DNA of 8,293 nt from Methanobrevibacter sp. (GTDB lineage: Archaea; Methanobacteriota; Methanobacteria; Methanobacteriales; Methanobacteriaceae), in assembly GCA_017652345.1 (NCBI GenBank), contig JAGCBE010000485.1:1-8293 (forward strand), given 5' to 3'. Shown here one piece after another: positions 1 through 5,417 of this stretch. The notes below the pieces were generated by a model that saw only the letters and a program-made list of their open reading frames with translations, made no database searches and had not been told where the DNA came from. Both the position numbers and the translations under genes were made by a program. Within the stretch, counting starts at the first letter, position 1, and each line of letters opens with the position of its first letter.

Positions 1-268
1 TGAAGAGTCTGGAGTAGGGAACTATGTTGCAAAAGCAGCCAAAATAATTGAAGAAAGTGGCTTGAATTATCAGATAACTGCTATGGGGACTCAAATAGAA
101 GCAGATGATTTGAAAACACTATACGGAGTCTGTGAAAAAGTTCAGGAAGCTATTTTTGATATGGATGTTCCACGAGTTTATACAGTTTTAAAAATAGACG
201 ATAGAAGAGATAAGGAAAACAGAACATTGAAAGAAAAGGTAAAAAGCGTTAAAAATAGAATGAAATAA
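1..268 (+). CDS. MTH1187/YkoF-type thiamine-binding-like protein, 5' end cut off by the window
   Basis: The frame is open from base 2 to the TAA at 266-268, giving 88 visible codons. A TTG at 62 is inside the gene and is not the start. The text reads ESGVGNYVAKAAKIIEESG, then YQITAMGTQIEADD, then a C-terminal VYTVLKIDDRRDK. This matches the small MTH1187 family (formerly DUF77, related to the YkoF thiamine-binding fold). Members are about 95-100 residues of ferredoxin-like fold that form tetramers, so only about ten N-terminal residues should be missing. The conserved parts seen are the GxxVAKAxxIIxESG helix, the PMGT-like turn (here AMGT) and the KIDDRRD end. Some relatives bind thiamine or a similar small ligand; the function in methanogens is not established. 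The gene converges on the aminotransferase 36 bases away. The last 20 residues are lysine-rich. Family assignment is good, ligand uncertain. Confidence 0.82.
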   Translation, partial: EESGVGNYVAKAAKIIEESGLNYQITAMGTQIEADDLKTLYGVCEKVQEAIFDMDVPRVYTVLKIDDRRDKENRTLKEKVKSVKNRMK

Positions 269-274
269 GCAGAA

Positions 275-300
275 ATAAAAAAAGAAAAAATTAAAGAAAA
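275..300 (-). terminator. T-rich terminator behind the aminotransferase gene
   Basis: Read on the minus strand, the stretch just after the aminotransferase stop codon contains T6 (285-290) and T7 (277-283) runs. Archaeal RNA polymerase ends transcription at such runs, with or without a hairpin. No strong hairpin is visible. The opposite-strand gene ending at 268 has no comparable T-run in this gap, so it may read into the convergent gene. Confidence 0.45.
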
Positions 301-304
301 TTAT

Positions 305-1396
305 TTAAAATTCTTTAATTGTTTTGATAATATAATCCAAGTCTTCTTGAGTAAGCTTTGCATGAATAGGAAGGGATAAAACTTCTTCCACAATCTCATC
401 TGTTACTGGAAGAGCTTGGTCATAACCTAATTCCTTATAAAGAACTTGATTATAAAGAGGAATTGGATAGTAAATTCCATTACCAATACCGTTTTCAATT
501 AGATAATCAGACAATTCATCTCTTTTTCCGTCTTTGATCTTAATTGTGTATTGGTGGTATACATGCTTGCATCCATCTTTTACGATAGGAGTTTCAATTG
601 AATCAATGTCTTTCAATCCTTCATTAAGGCATTTTGCATTTTCAATTCTTTTTGCATTGAAGGAATCTATTTTTTTAAGTTGCTCTAAACCAATAGCTGC
701 AGCAATGTCAGTCATTCTGAAGTTATATCCTAAAACGTCATGATGATATTTTGTAGCTGAACCATGAGCTCTGAAGACTTTTGCATTTTCTGCAAATTCC
801 TCATTGTTTGTGGTGATCATACCACCTTCACTGGTGGTCATGTTTTTGGTAGGGTAGAAACTGAAGCAAGCCATGTCTCCAAGGTTACCTACCATTTCAC
901 CTTTGTATTCTGCACCATGAGCTTGTGCTGCATCTTCAATGACAATCAAGTCATGCTCTTTTGCAATTTTCATTATAGGTTCCATATCTGCAGCTTGACC
1001 ATATAATTGAACAGGCATGATAGCCTTAGTCTTGTCAGTGATTGCCTCTTCAATCTTTGCAGGATCAATGGTAAATGTTTCAGGATCTATATCAACAAAG
1101 ACAGGGCGAGCTCCAGTATATAAAATGGAGTTTCCAGTAGCTGCAAATGTGAATGGAGTGGTGATCACTTCATCTCCTTCGCCAATTCCAGCTGCTAAGA
1201 GAGCTACATGCAATGCAGAAGTTCCGGAATTGGTTGCAATTCCATACTTTGCACCTACATATTTTGCAAATTCTTCTTCAAACTCAATTACCTTTGGTCC
1301 TTGTGCAATCATACCAGATTTCATTACATCAATTACTGCATTAATTTCCTCTTCTTCAATAACAGGACTAGCTATTGAAACTTTAATATCTGCCAT
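305..1396 (-). CDS. DegT/DnrJ/EryC1/StrS-family PLP-dependent aminotransferase
   Basis: A 363-residue enzyme of the sugar aminotransferase family (aspartate aminotransferase fold), the usual length. These enzymes move an amino group, usually from glutamate or glutamine, to a keto-sugar nucleotide for surface polysaccharide or glycoprotein glycans. Visible signatures, numbered from the chosen start: GTSAL at 58-62 in the cofactor phosphate region, the [10 protein letters not shown] block at 153-162 with Asp155 to contact the pyridine nitrogen, and [15 protein letters not shown] at 178-192 with the Schiff-base lysine Lys184. The C-terminal YYPIPLY motif is also typical. The start is the ATG whose complement is at 1394-1396, because GGTGA lies five bases before it; an in-frame ATG 36 bases upstream (complement ending at 1432) has no such site. 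No sugar nucleotide or glycosyltransferase genes are adjacent, so the substrate cannot be inferred. Perosamine- or UDP-4-keto-sugar-type aminotransferase are the likeliest annotations. Confidence 0.92.
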   Translation of the reverse strand: MADIKVSIASPVIEEEEINAVIDVMKSGMIAQGPKVIEFEEEFAKYVGAKYGIATNSGTSALHVALLAAGIGEGDEVITTPFTFAATGNSILYTGARPVFVDIDPETFTIDPAKIEEAITDKTKAIMPVQLYGQAADMEPIMKIAKEHDLIVIEDAAQAHGAEYKGEMVGNLGDMACFSFYPTKNMTTSEGGMITTNNEEFAENAKVFRAHGSATKYHHDVLGYNFRMTDIAAAIGLEQLKKIDSFNAKRIENAKCLNEGLKDIDSIETPIVKDGCKHVYHQYTIKIKDGKRDELSDYLIENGIGNGIYYPIPLYNQVLYKELGYDQALPVTDEIVEEVLSLPIHAKLTQEDLDYIIKTIKEF

Positions 1397-1478
1397 ATTT
1401 TCACCTAAAATGAATAATAAATTAATATCCAATATTAATTAAAAACATTGATTATCAGTTATTTTAAAATTTTTTTCT

Positions 1479-1496
1479 ATTGATTTTTCTATCAAT
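1479..1496 (-). promoter_or_regulatory. Inverted repeat ATTGAT-N6-ATCAAT, possible operator of the aminotransferase gene
   Basis: Two six-base arms (1479-1484 and 1491-1496) are exact reverse complements around TTTTCT. Seen from the minus-strand gene, the element lies just downstream of the palindromic TATA box and upstream of the expected start site near 1474. That is where many archaeal repressors bind. A related TGATTATCA lies at 1449-1457. In DNA this AT-rich a six-base arm can occur by chance, so this is a position-based guess. Confidence 0.3.
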
Positions 1497-1511
1497 TATT
1501 ATATAATAATT
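1494..1511 (-). promoter_or_regulatory. Perfect 18-base palindromic TATA element between divergent genes
   Basis: AATTATTATATAATAATT reads the same on both strands and is centred at 1502.5. That is about 106 bases from the aminotransferase start and 100 bases from the trm1 start. The core TTATATAA fits an archaeal TATA box in either direction. The flank that would be the BRE for the minus strand (complement of 1512-1522) is purine-rich, TAGGAATAAAT. The flank for the plus strand is pyrimidine-rich. Polarity is therefore inferred to be toward the aminotransferase, giving a leader of roughly 75 bases. Confidence 0.5.
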
Positions 1512-1524
1512 ATTTATTCCTAAT

Positions 1525-1534
1525 CTTATATTAG
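1525..1534 (+). promoter_or_regulatory. Candidate TATA box for trm1
   Basis: CTTATATTAG lies about 75 bases before the first trm1 ATG. The longer string TTATATTAGTTTT (1526-1538) occurs again, 13 of 13 bases, in front of the transporter gene on the minus strand (complement of 7492-7504). The zinc-ribbon gene has ATTATATTAG in the same role. Transcription would begin near 1553-1558, leaving a leader of roughly 45-65 bases. The upstream flank is not clearly purine-rich, so the BRE is weak. Confidence 0.45.
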
Positions 1535-1602
1535 TTTTACTTAAAATTCTTAAACTTATTTAAATAAAATAAAAAATAAATATTAATTAAATATCAATAA
1601 AA

Positions 1603-2835
1603 ATGACAAGGAACAATAATATGGAAAATGATCAAAATAACAATTATCAAAATAACTACAACACCGAAATAAGGGAGTATGGTGAAGATGAGTTGAAAAT
1701 CATCGAAGAAGGCAAAGTTCAAATAAAATTCCCTGATTTTGATAAGGTTTCATCTGATGCTCCTGTTTTTTATAACCCTCGAATGGAATTCAATAGGGAC
1801 AATTCCATCCTTGCGCTTCAAGCATACCAAAGGGAAGTTGATAGGGAAATAAACATTTGCGACTTATTTGGTGGAAGCGGCATAAGGGGAATCCGCTATA
1901 AAAAGGAAATCGATGGAGTGGGAGATGTTTCAATAAACGACATCAGTCCCCTTGCCAATGAATTTACCAGAATCAATGCAGAACTGAATGATGTTGAAGT
2001 TGAGATAGACCAAAGGGAAGCTAACAACGAGCTAAGAAGCAATATGGGAAGATTCGATGTCATTGACATTGACCCATTTGGAACCCCTTCACCATTTGTA
2101 GACTCTGCAGGCTATAACCTTAAAAGGGATTCACTTCTTTGCTTAACCGCAACAGATACCTCATGCCTTTGCGGTACATACGAAGAGCCTTGCATCAGAA
2201 AATACAATGCACAGCCATACAAAAGCGAATACTGCCATGAAAACGGCATTAGGATTCTCATCGGATTTGCTGCACTCACACTTGCAAAGTATCAGAAATA
2301 CATTGAAGTGAAGATGTCACACAGCAGTGAGCATTACATGAGAACCTACCTTAAGGTAAGGAAAGGTTCCAAGGCAACTGACGAATCATTGAAAAACATA
2401 GGGTATATTGCACATTGCAATCATTGCCTATATAGAAGCGAGTACAAAGGCCTTGCATCAAGCATTCCAGAATTCTGTCCCGAATGTGGTGAGAAACTTA
2501 TTGTAGCTGGCCCAATGTGGCTGGGACCTGTACAAAATGAGGAGTTCATTGATTCAATGATTGAAATAGCTGAAGAAAAGGATCTAAACCAAAAGGAAAA
2601 GGTCTTAAAGCTATTGAATTCATGTAAGGCAGAGGCAAATGCACCAAGCACATTCTACGATATCCATAAAGTATGCAGAGCCTTAAAGATAAGTGCCCCA
2701 AAGTTTGACAAGGTATTCGATAAACTTGAGGAAGAAGGGTTCATTGCAGTGAAAACCCATTATAGCCCTCTTGGGATAAAGACCAATGCAAGCAATAAGG
2801 AACTTATGGATATTATCAAGGAATTGGCCGAATAG
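1603..2835 (+). CDS. trm1: tRNA (guanine(26)-N(2))-dimethyltransferase Trm1
   Basis: Transfers methyl groups from S-adenosylmethionine to N2 of guanine 26 in tRNA, giving m2G then m2,2G, at the hinge between D-arm and anticodon arm. Full length at 410 codons. Signatures in order: FYNPRMEFNRDNSIL (56-70), the SAM loop CDLFGGSGIRGIRY (86-99), the acidic NDISPLA (112-118), catalytic-region DIDPFGTPSPFVDSAG (155-170), LTATDTSCLCG (181-191), MSHSSEHYMRTYLKV (238-252), a zinc-ribbon-like CNHC/CPEC set (272-275 and 292-295), and GPMWLGP (303-309), all typical of Trm1. The C-terminal part (about 334-408) looks like a winged-helix domain. The first 20 residues are an asparagine-rich extension. Two starts are possible: ATG 1603 has no ribosome binding site, while ATG 1621 has AAGGA eight bases before it and would remove six residues. 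The gene stands alone in its direction. Confidence 0.96.
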   Translation: MTRNNNMENDQNNNYQNNYNTEIREYGEDELKIIEEGKVQIKFPDFDKVSSDAPVFYNPRMEFNRDNSILALQAYQREVDREINICDLFGGSGIRGIRYKKEIDGVGDVSINDISPLANEFTRINAELNDVEVEIDQREANNELRSNMGRFDVIDIDPFGTPSPFVDSAGYNLKRDSLLCLTATDTSCLCGTYEEPCIRKYNAQPYKSEYCHENGIRILIGFAALTLAKYQKYIEVKMSHSSEHYMRTYLKVRKGSKATDESLKNIGYIAHCNHCLYRSEYKGLASSIPEFCPECGEKLIVAGPMWLGPVQNEEFIDSMIEIAEEKDLNQKEKVLKLLNSCKAEANAPSTFYDIHKVCRALKISAPKFDKVFDKLEEEGFIAVKTHYSPLGIKTNASNKELMDIIKELAE

Positions 2836-2849
2836 AAAAATGTAAAACT

Positions 2850-2865
2850 ATACTTAATTAAGTAT
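2850..2865. repeat. Perfect 16-base palindrome ATACTTAATTAAGTAT
   Basis: The element begins 14 bases after the trm1 stop codon and is an uninterrupted palindrome. As RNA it could form a stem behind trm1, but with no spacer the loop would eat into the stem, and no T-run follows it. It is therefore not a standard archaeal terminator. It could be a dimeric protein's binding site, an RNA 3'-end stabiliser or chance in AT-rich DNA. Confidence 0.4.
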
Positions 2866-3086
2866 TCTAAATAGTAATAGGGGCTTAAAATTGATTTAAT
2901 GGAATATTAGGCGATTATATCAAAATAAACAAACTTAAATCAAAAATTACGAACAGTAAGCAAGTAAAATATACTTTAAATATGTTAAATAAAATTTAAT
3001 TTAAAAATATTTAATAAAAAATAAAATAATCAAATAATAATTAAATTTATCAAAAATTAGAAAAAAATAAGAAAAATAAGAAAAGT
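2866..3086. other. AT-rich spacer without recognised gene
   Basis: Between the trm1 palindrome and the lrp promoter I see no open frame with a ribosome binding site and no tRNA-like fold. Most of 2960-3080 is A-runs and short T-runs. A small patch of mixed sequence, with GGGGC at 2880-2884 and GGCG at 2910-2913, stands out a little from its surroundings. Nothing can be assigned to it. Confidence 0.4.
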
Positions 3087-3097
3087 TTTATATATAA
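3087..3097 (+). promoter_or_regulatory. Strong TATA box for the Lrp/AsnC regulator gene
   Basis: TTTATATATAA is one of the closest matches in the window to the methanogen TATA box. It is preceded by the purine-rich GAAAAATAAGAAAAG, a good BRE. The start site is expected near 3115-3122, giving a leader of about 95-100 bases, long for this group. The leader holds the inverted repeat and the palindrome pair listed separately. Confidence 0.7.
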
Positions 3098-3100
3098 ATT

Positions 3101-3122
3101 ATAACAAAATTAATATTGTTAT
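3101..3122 (+). promoter_or_regulatory. Inverted repeat ATAACAA-N8-TTGTTAT over the lrp start site, candidate operator
   Basis: Seven-base arms at 3101-3107 and 3116-3122 are exact reverse complements with an eight-base AT spacer. The element begins four bases after the TATA box and covers the expected transcription start. A protein dimer bound here would block RNA polymerase. Lrp/AsnC proteins bind partly symmetric AT-rich sites of this size and often control their own gene, so the product of this gene is the first candidate. The binding itself is inferred. Confidence 0.45.
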
Positions 3123-3152
3123 TATTAATATAAACTATTTAACACGAACTTA

Positions 3153-3191
3153 AATTGCAATGATTTCAAAACCCCTTTAAGAATTGCAATT
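3153..3191 (+). promoter_or_regulatory. Two copies of AATTGCAAT in the lrp leader, 29 bases apart
   Basis: AATTGCAAT occurs at 3153-3161 and again at 3182-3190. The core ATTGCAAT is a palindrome, and the second copy extends to the perfect ten-base palindrome AATTGCAATT. The distance is close to three helical turns, so two dimers could sit on nearly the same face of the DNA. The same eight-mer also occurs by chance inside coding sequence (2414-2421 and 7266-7273), so the spacing and position carry the case. Confidence 0.35.
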
Positions 3192-3216
3192 AAAAAAATT
3201 AAAAAAAGTGAATATC

Positions 3217-3696
3217 ATGTGTGCAAAAAAGAACGATGAAATAATCAAATTGGACGAAACTGATATTAAAATTCTAAAGATCATCAATGATGATGTTAGA
3301 ATTTCATACAGGCAAATCTCCCGTGATTTAGGAATTTCTGTAGGAACTGTACACAATCGTATCGATAAAATGCTTAAATCTGGTGTAATTGAAAAATTCG
3401 CACCTGTATTGAACCATAAGAAATTAGGTTATGCTCTTACAAGCATTATAGGCATAAATGTTAAAGGTCAAGAATTAGAAGAGTGGGAAGCTGAAATCTC
3501 AAACAATAAGAATGTTGTTGGCCTTTATGACGTTACCGGTCAATATGATGCTATTGTAATTGCAAAATTTAGAGATACTGATGAACTAGACAAATTCCTT
3601 AAAGAATTGCTTAAATCAGGTTGTATTGAAAGAACAATTACACAAACTGTACTTAACATTGTAAAAGAAGATATTGGATCTGCTAATATCCTCTAA
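3217..3696 (+). CDS. Lrp/AsnC-family transcription regulator
   Basis: A 159-residue DNA-binding regulator of the leucine-responsive/feast-famine family, usual length. Residues 12-27 (LDETDIKILKIINDDV) open the winged helix-turn-helix. The recognition part is ISYRQISRDLGISVGTVHNRIDKMLKSGVI (29-58). A hinge FAPVLNHKKLGY (61-72) leads into the C-terminal effector-binding RAM domain (about 73-150), with the family's VTGQYDAIV turn (107-115). Such proteins form dimers to octamers and sense amino acids or related metabolites. The start chosen is ATG 3217, which has GTGA five bases upstream. A TTG at 3184 in the same frame would begin inside the candidate operator and lacks a binding site. The gene has its own promoter and is followed by a long hairpin, so it is probably a single unit. 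Targets are unknown; self-regulation is likely from the leader. Confidence 0.94.
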   Translation: MCAKKNDEIIKLDETDIKILKIINDDVRISYRQISRDLGISVGTVHNRIDKMLKSGVIEKFAPVLNHKKLGYALTSIIGINVKGQELEEWEAEISNNKNVVGLYDVTGQYDAIVIAKFRDTDELDKFLKELLKSGCIERTITQTVLNIVKEDIGSANIL

Positions 3697-3730
3697 GCTT
3701 TTTAAGTTCATTTTTTAAAATTTAAACCAA

Positions 3731-3791
3731 TAGTAATTAAATAATTTTATAATTAATGAAGAGTTAATTATAAAAATTATTTTAATTATTA
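3731..3791 (+). terminator. Long AT hairpin behind lrp (26 bp with two one-base bulges)
   Basis: The arm 3731-3756 pairs with 3764-3791 around the loop TGAAGAG. The inner 12 bp are perfect, there are two single-base bulges in the right arm, and one pair is G-U. It starts 35 bases after the lrp stop. It is followed by T5 (3801-3805, 3825-3829) and T7 (3835-3841, 3856-3862) runs, so it fits termination or 3'-end protection of the lrp transcript. The T-runs suit the archaeal mode; the stem is longer than needed. Confidence 0.55.
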
Positions 3792-3862
3792 TTAAACCCC
3801 TTTTTAACCCCCAAAAAATTTCTATTTTTAAATCTTTTTTTATAATTTTCATACCTTTTTTT

Positions 3863-4027
3863 ACTATTTTCATAAACAAACTAATAAGATACCTGCTATA
3901 AAAGCCATTATAGAAAATTATATTAAACATTTATACAAAAAATATATAAACATACAATTATATTATTTTAAATATAGAAAATAAAAACTATTTATTTTAT
4001 TATAAAAATTAAAAAACAATCATCAAT
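3863..4027 (+). other. AT-rich upstream region of mptA
   Basis: No gene is supported here. It holds the candidate mptA TATA box at 3940-3950 and a weaker TTATAAAA at 3999-4006. A short inverted repeat ACAAT-N5-ATTGT at 4016-4030 runs into the tandem repeat that follows. The opposite strand has an open frame of 71 codons over 3715-3930, but its composition is that of translated A/T sequence. Confidence 0.4.
3940..3950 (+). promoter_or_regulatory. Candidate TATA box for mptA
   Basis: AAATATATAAA follows an A-run that could serve as BRE. A start near 3970-3976 would give a leader of about 130 bases. If the weaker TTATAAAA at 3999-4006 is used instead, the start would fall near 4030, inside the 14-base tandem repeat. 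The sequence does not decide between them. Confidence 0.45.
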
Positions 4028-4055
4028 TGTAAAAATTGTTGTGTAAAAATTGTTG
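4028..4055 (+). repeat. Perfect tandem duplication of TGTAAAAATTGTTG upstream of mptA
   Basis: Two identical 14-base units abut exactly (4028-4041 and 4042-4055), ending 50 bases before the mptA start codon. Each contains AATTGTTG; together with the preceding ACAAT at 4016-4020 they allow alternative small stems. The repeat lies in the leader or on the transcription start, depending on which TATA box is used. It may be a doubled protein-binding site or a slippage product. Confidence 0.6.
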
Positions 4056-4105
4056 TAATAAAAGAATAATATTTATTTTTAATAAATTAAAGAAGGTAAA
4101 CAAAA

Positions 4106-5044
4106 ATGGTAGTTTGTCTCCCAGACACACAAGATGATGAACCACGTATCCCTATTCACTTAAGTAGAGTAGGTGTTACTGGCGTCAAAAAACTTTTAAC
4201 TCTTAAAAGGAAAGAAAAAAGACCAATCATATTACTACCTACTTTTGATGCTTTTGTAGATTTGCCAAGCACTCAAAAAGGTACACATATGTCTAGAACT
4301 CCTGAAGCTATCAGTGAAGTTGTTGATGAAGTTGCTAAAGGTGCATCCGGTGGTGTTGAATCACTTTGTGCAGATATCGTAAACAGGATGCTTGAAAAGC
4401 ATGAATACGCTAAACGTGTTGAAGTGAACATGATTAGTGACTACATGTTCATGAAAGAATCCCCAGTAACTGACAATAGATCCCAAGAAATGGCTAAATT
4501 AATAGCTAATGCTGTTGGTATCCGTGAAGATGATGGAACCATCACCATTAGAAAAGCTATCGGTGCTGAAGTTATTGGAATGACTGTCTGCCCATGTGCA
4601 CAGGAATCTGTAAGAGAAGTGGATAAAAGCAACTTATTAAAATTCTTAGATGAAGAAACCTGCGAAAAAGTATTGGACACTGTTACTTTCGCTTCCCACA
4701 ACCAAAGAGGAGTGGGAACAATCTTAATAGAAGTTCCTGAAAAGGAATACATCGATGGTGAAAAATTGATTGAAATCATTGAATCCTCTATGAGTTCCCC
4801 TATTTCAGAACTTTTAAAACGTCCTGATGAAAATGCAGTTGTAATGCGTGCTCATAAGAATCCTGTATTTGTAGAGGATTGTGTCAGAACAATGAATGAA
4901 AAGATCATTGAAGCGTTCTCATACTTGCCTGATGACACTTTAATCACTACAAGACAAGAAAACCATGAAAGTATTCACAGGCACAATGCTTATGCAGAAA
5001 AAGTTTCTACTTTAGGTTCTCTTAAAGAAGAACTTAATTTATAA
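4106..5044 (+). CDS. mptA: GTP cyclohydrolase MptA (GTP cyclohydrolase IV, FolE2 family)
   Basis: First step of the pterin part of tetrahydromethanopterin: an Fe(II)-dependent enzyme opens GTP and forms 7,8-dihydroneopterin 2',3'-cyclic phosphate. The 312 residues match the family length (about 310-315). Family blocks: LPDTQDDEPRIPIHLSRVGVTGVKK (5-29), RPIILLPTFDAFVDLPSTQKGTHMSRTPEAI (39-69), VNMISDYMFMKESPVT (107-122), GMTVCPCAQESVRE (158-171), FASHNQRGVG (195-204), SELLKRPDENAVVMRAHKNPVFVED (234-258) and ENHESIHRHNAYAE (285-298). Cysteines and histidines in these blocks (Cys162/164, His61, His198, His250 and the late His cluster) are candidates for metal and substrate contacts. AAGGT lies eight bases before the ATG. 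Codon use shows a well-expressed gene, and it is a single unit with its own promoter and two hairpins behind. A bacterial folate FolE2 is the nearest alternative, but the LPDTQ start and the context favour MptA. Confidence 0.95.
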   Translation: MVVCLPDTQDDEPRIPIHLSRVGVTGVKKLLTLKRKEKRPIILLPTFDAFVDLPSTQKGTHMSRTPEAISEVVDEVAKGASGGVESLCADIVNRMLEKHEYAKRVEVNMISDYMFMKESPVTDNRSQEMAKLIANAVGIREDDGTITIRKAIGAEVIGMTVCPCAQESVREVDKSNLLKFLDEETCEKVLDTVTFASHNQRGVGTILIEVPEKEYIDGEKLIEIIESSMSSPISELLKRPDENAVVMRAHKNPVFVEDCVRTMNEKIIEAFSYLPDDTLITTRQENHESIHRHNAYAEKVSTLGSLKEELNL

Positions 5045-5056
5045 TAAGAAGTTTCC

Positions 5057-5103
5057 ATTAAGTTCTTAGCGAACTTAATTTTAAACTTTTATTTTTTCTT
5101 TTT
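5057..5103 (+). terminator. Hairpin plus T-runs behind mptA
   Basis: A perfect nine-base stem (5057-5065 with 5071-5079, ATTAAGTTC/GAACTTAAT) closes on TTAGC. It is followed by T4, T6 and T5 runs within 25 bases (5087-5103). It begins 12 bases after the mptA stop codon. This is the clearest terminator of the window. Confidence 0.75.
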
Positions 5104-5113
5104 AAACACAGAT

Positions 5114-5136
5114 GCAAATATTGCTTATTTGCTTTT
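5114..5136 (+). terminator. Second hairpin behind mptA
   Basis: GCAAATA (5114-5120) pairs with TATTTGC (5126-5132) around TTGCT, followed by TTTT. Together with the hairpin just before it this makes a tandem arrangement, a likely back-up terminator or 3'-end protection for the mptA message. Confidence 0.45.
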
Positions 5137-5218
5137 AAATAATCTAAAATCAGAAGATAATAAAAATAAGAACTATTTTTACTATTTAATAGACCTAGTC
5201 AATATAAGGTTTATTAAA

Positions 5219-5280
5219 TTAATTTATTATTTATTTTTGATTAATTTATTGTAAATTTATTTATTGATAATTAATTTATT
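5219..5280. repeat. Three copies of TTAATTTATT in the spacer before the small membrane gene
   Basis: TTAATTTATT occurs at 5219-5228, 5241-5250 and 5271-5280, with the related AAATTTATTTATT at 5253-5265. The rest of 5137-5320 is A/T-rich without a gene. Spacing is irregular (22 and 30 bases). This may be simple low-complexity sequence or curved DNA upstream of the next promoter. Confidence 0.35.
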
Positions 5281-5324
5281 AAAATAAAAATTTTAACCTC
5301 CATTTTCGTAATTTAAAGATGCAA

Positions 5325-5336
5325 GTAAGTGCTTAC
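5325..5336 (+). promoter_or_regulatory. GTAAG-TG-CTTAC inverted repeat upstream of the small membrane gene's promoter
   Basis: The five-base arms are exact and end 11 bases before the TATA box, upstream of the BRE, where activators bind in archaea. A half-site, AGTAAGC, recurs at 5376-5382 near the expected transcription start. The two together suggest a site for one regulator, but arms this short are weak evidence. Confidence 0.3.
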
Positions 5337-5347
5337 ATTCGAAAGAC

Positions 5348-5357
5348 TTTATATAAT
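5348..5357 (+). promoter_or_regulatory. Strong TATA box of the small membrane protein gene
   Basis: TTTATATAAT is preceded by GAAAGAC, a fair purine-rich BRE. The start is expected near 5376-5384, which leaves a compact leader of about 35-40 bases to the ATG at 5418. This is the normal promoter-to-gene geometry for this group. Confidence 0.65.
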
Positions 5358-5417
5358 TCCTTTAATAGATAAAAAAGTAAGCAGAATTATTTATTCTAAA
5401 AAATTGGAGGAAGAATT

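Noticed and set aside
1017..1442. 141-codon plus-strand frame opposite the aminotransferase
   Set aside because: It is antisense to a well-supported gene with catalytic motifs and has no ribosome binding site.
2414..2421. Further ATTGCAAT sites here and at 7266-7273 as extra operators
   Set aside because: Both lie inside coding sequence of conserved genes, far from any promoter; an eight-base AT-rich word is expected by chance.
2836..3086. Possible RNA gene behind trm1
   Set aside because: No cloverleaf or stable GC-containing stem could be found by eye; only the 16-base palindrome stands out.
3168..3180. AAAACCCCTTTAA before lrp and AAACCCCTTTTTAA after it (3794-3807) as flanking direct repeats of an insertion
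   Set aside because: Only about ten bases match, there are no transposase or terminal inverted repeats, and lrp has the composition of its neighbours.
3184..3216. TTG start extending the Lrp protein by 11 residues
   Set aside because: ATG 3217 has GTGA at the right distance and gives the normal family length. The extension is translated A-rich leader and overlaps the ATTGCAAT palindrome.
3715..3930. 71-codon open frame on the minus strand behind lrp
   Set aside because: Its protein is almost all Ile, Lys, Phe and Leu, as expected from A/T-rich non-coding DNA. It has no ribosome binding site, and it covers the hairpin and the T-runs.
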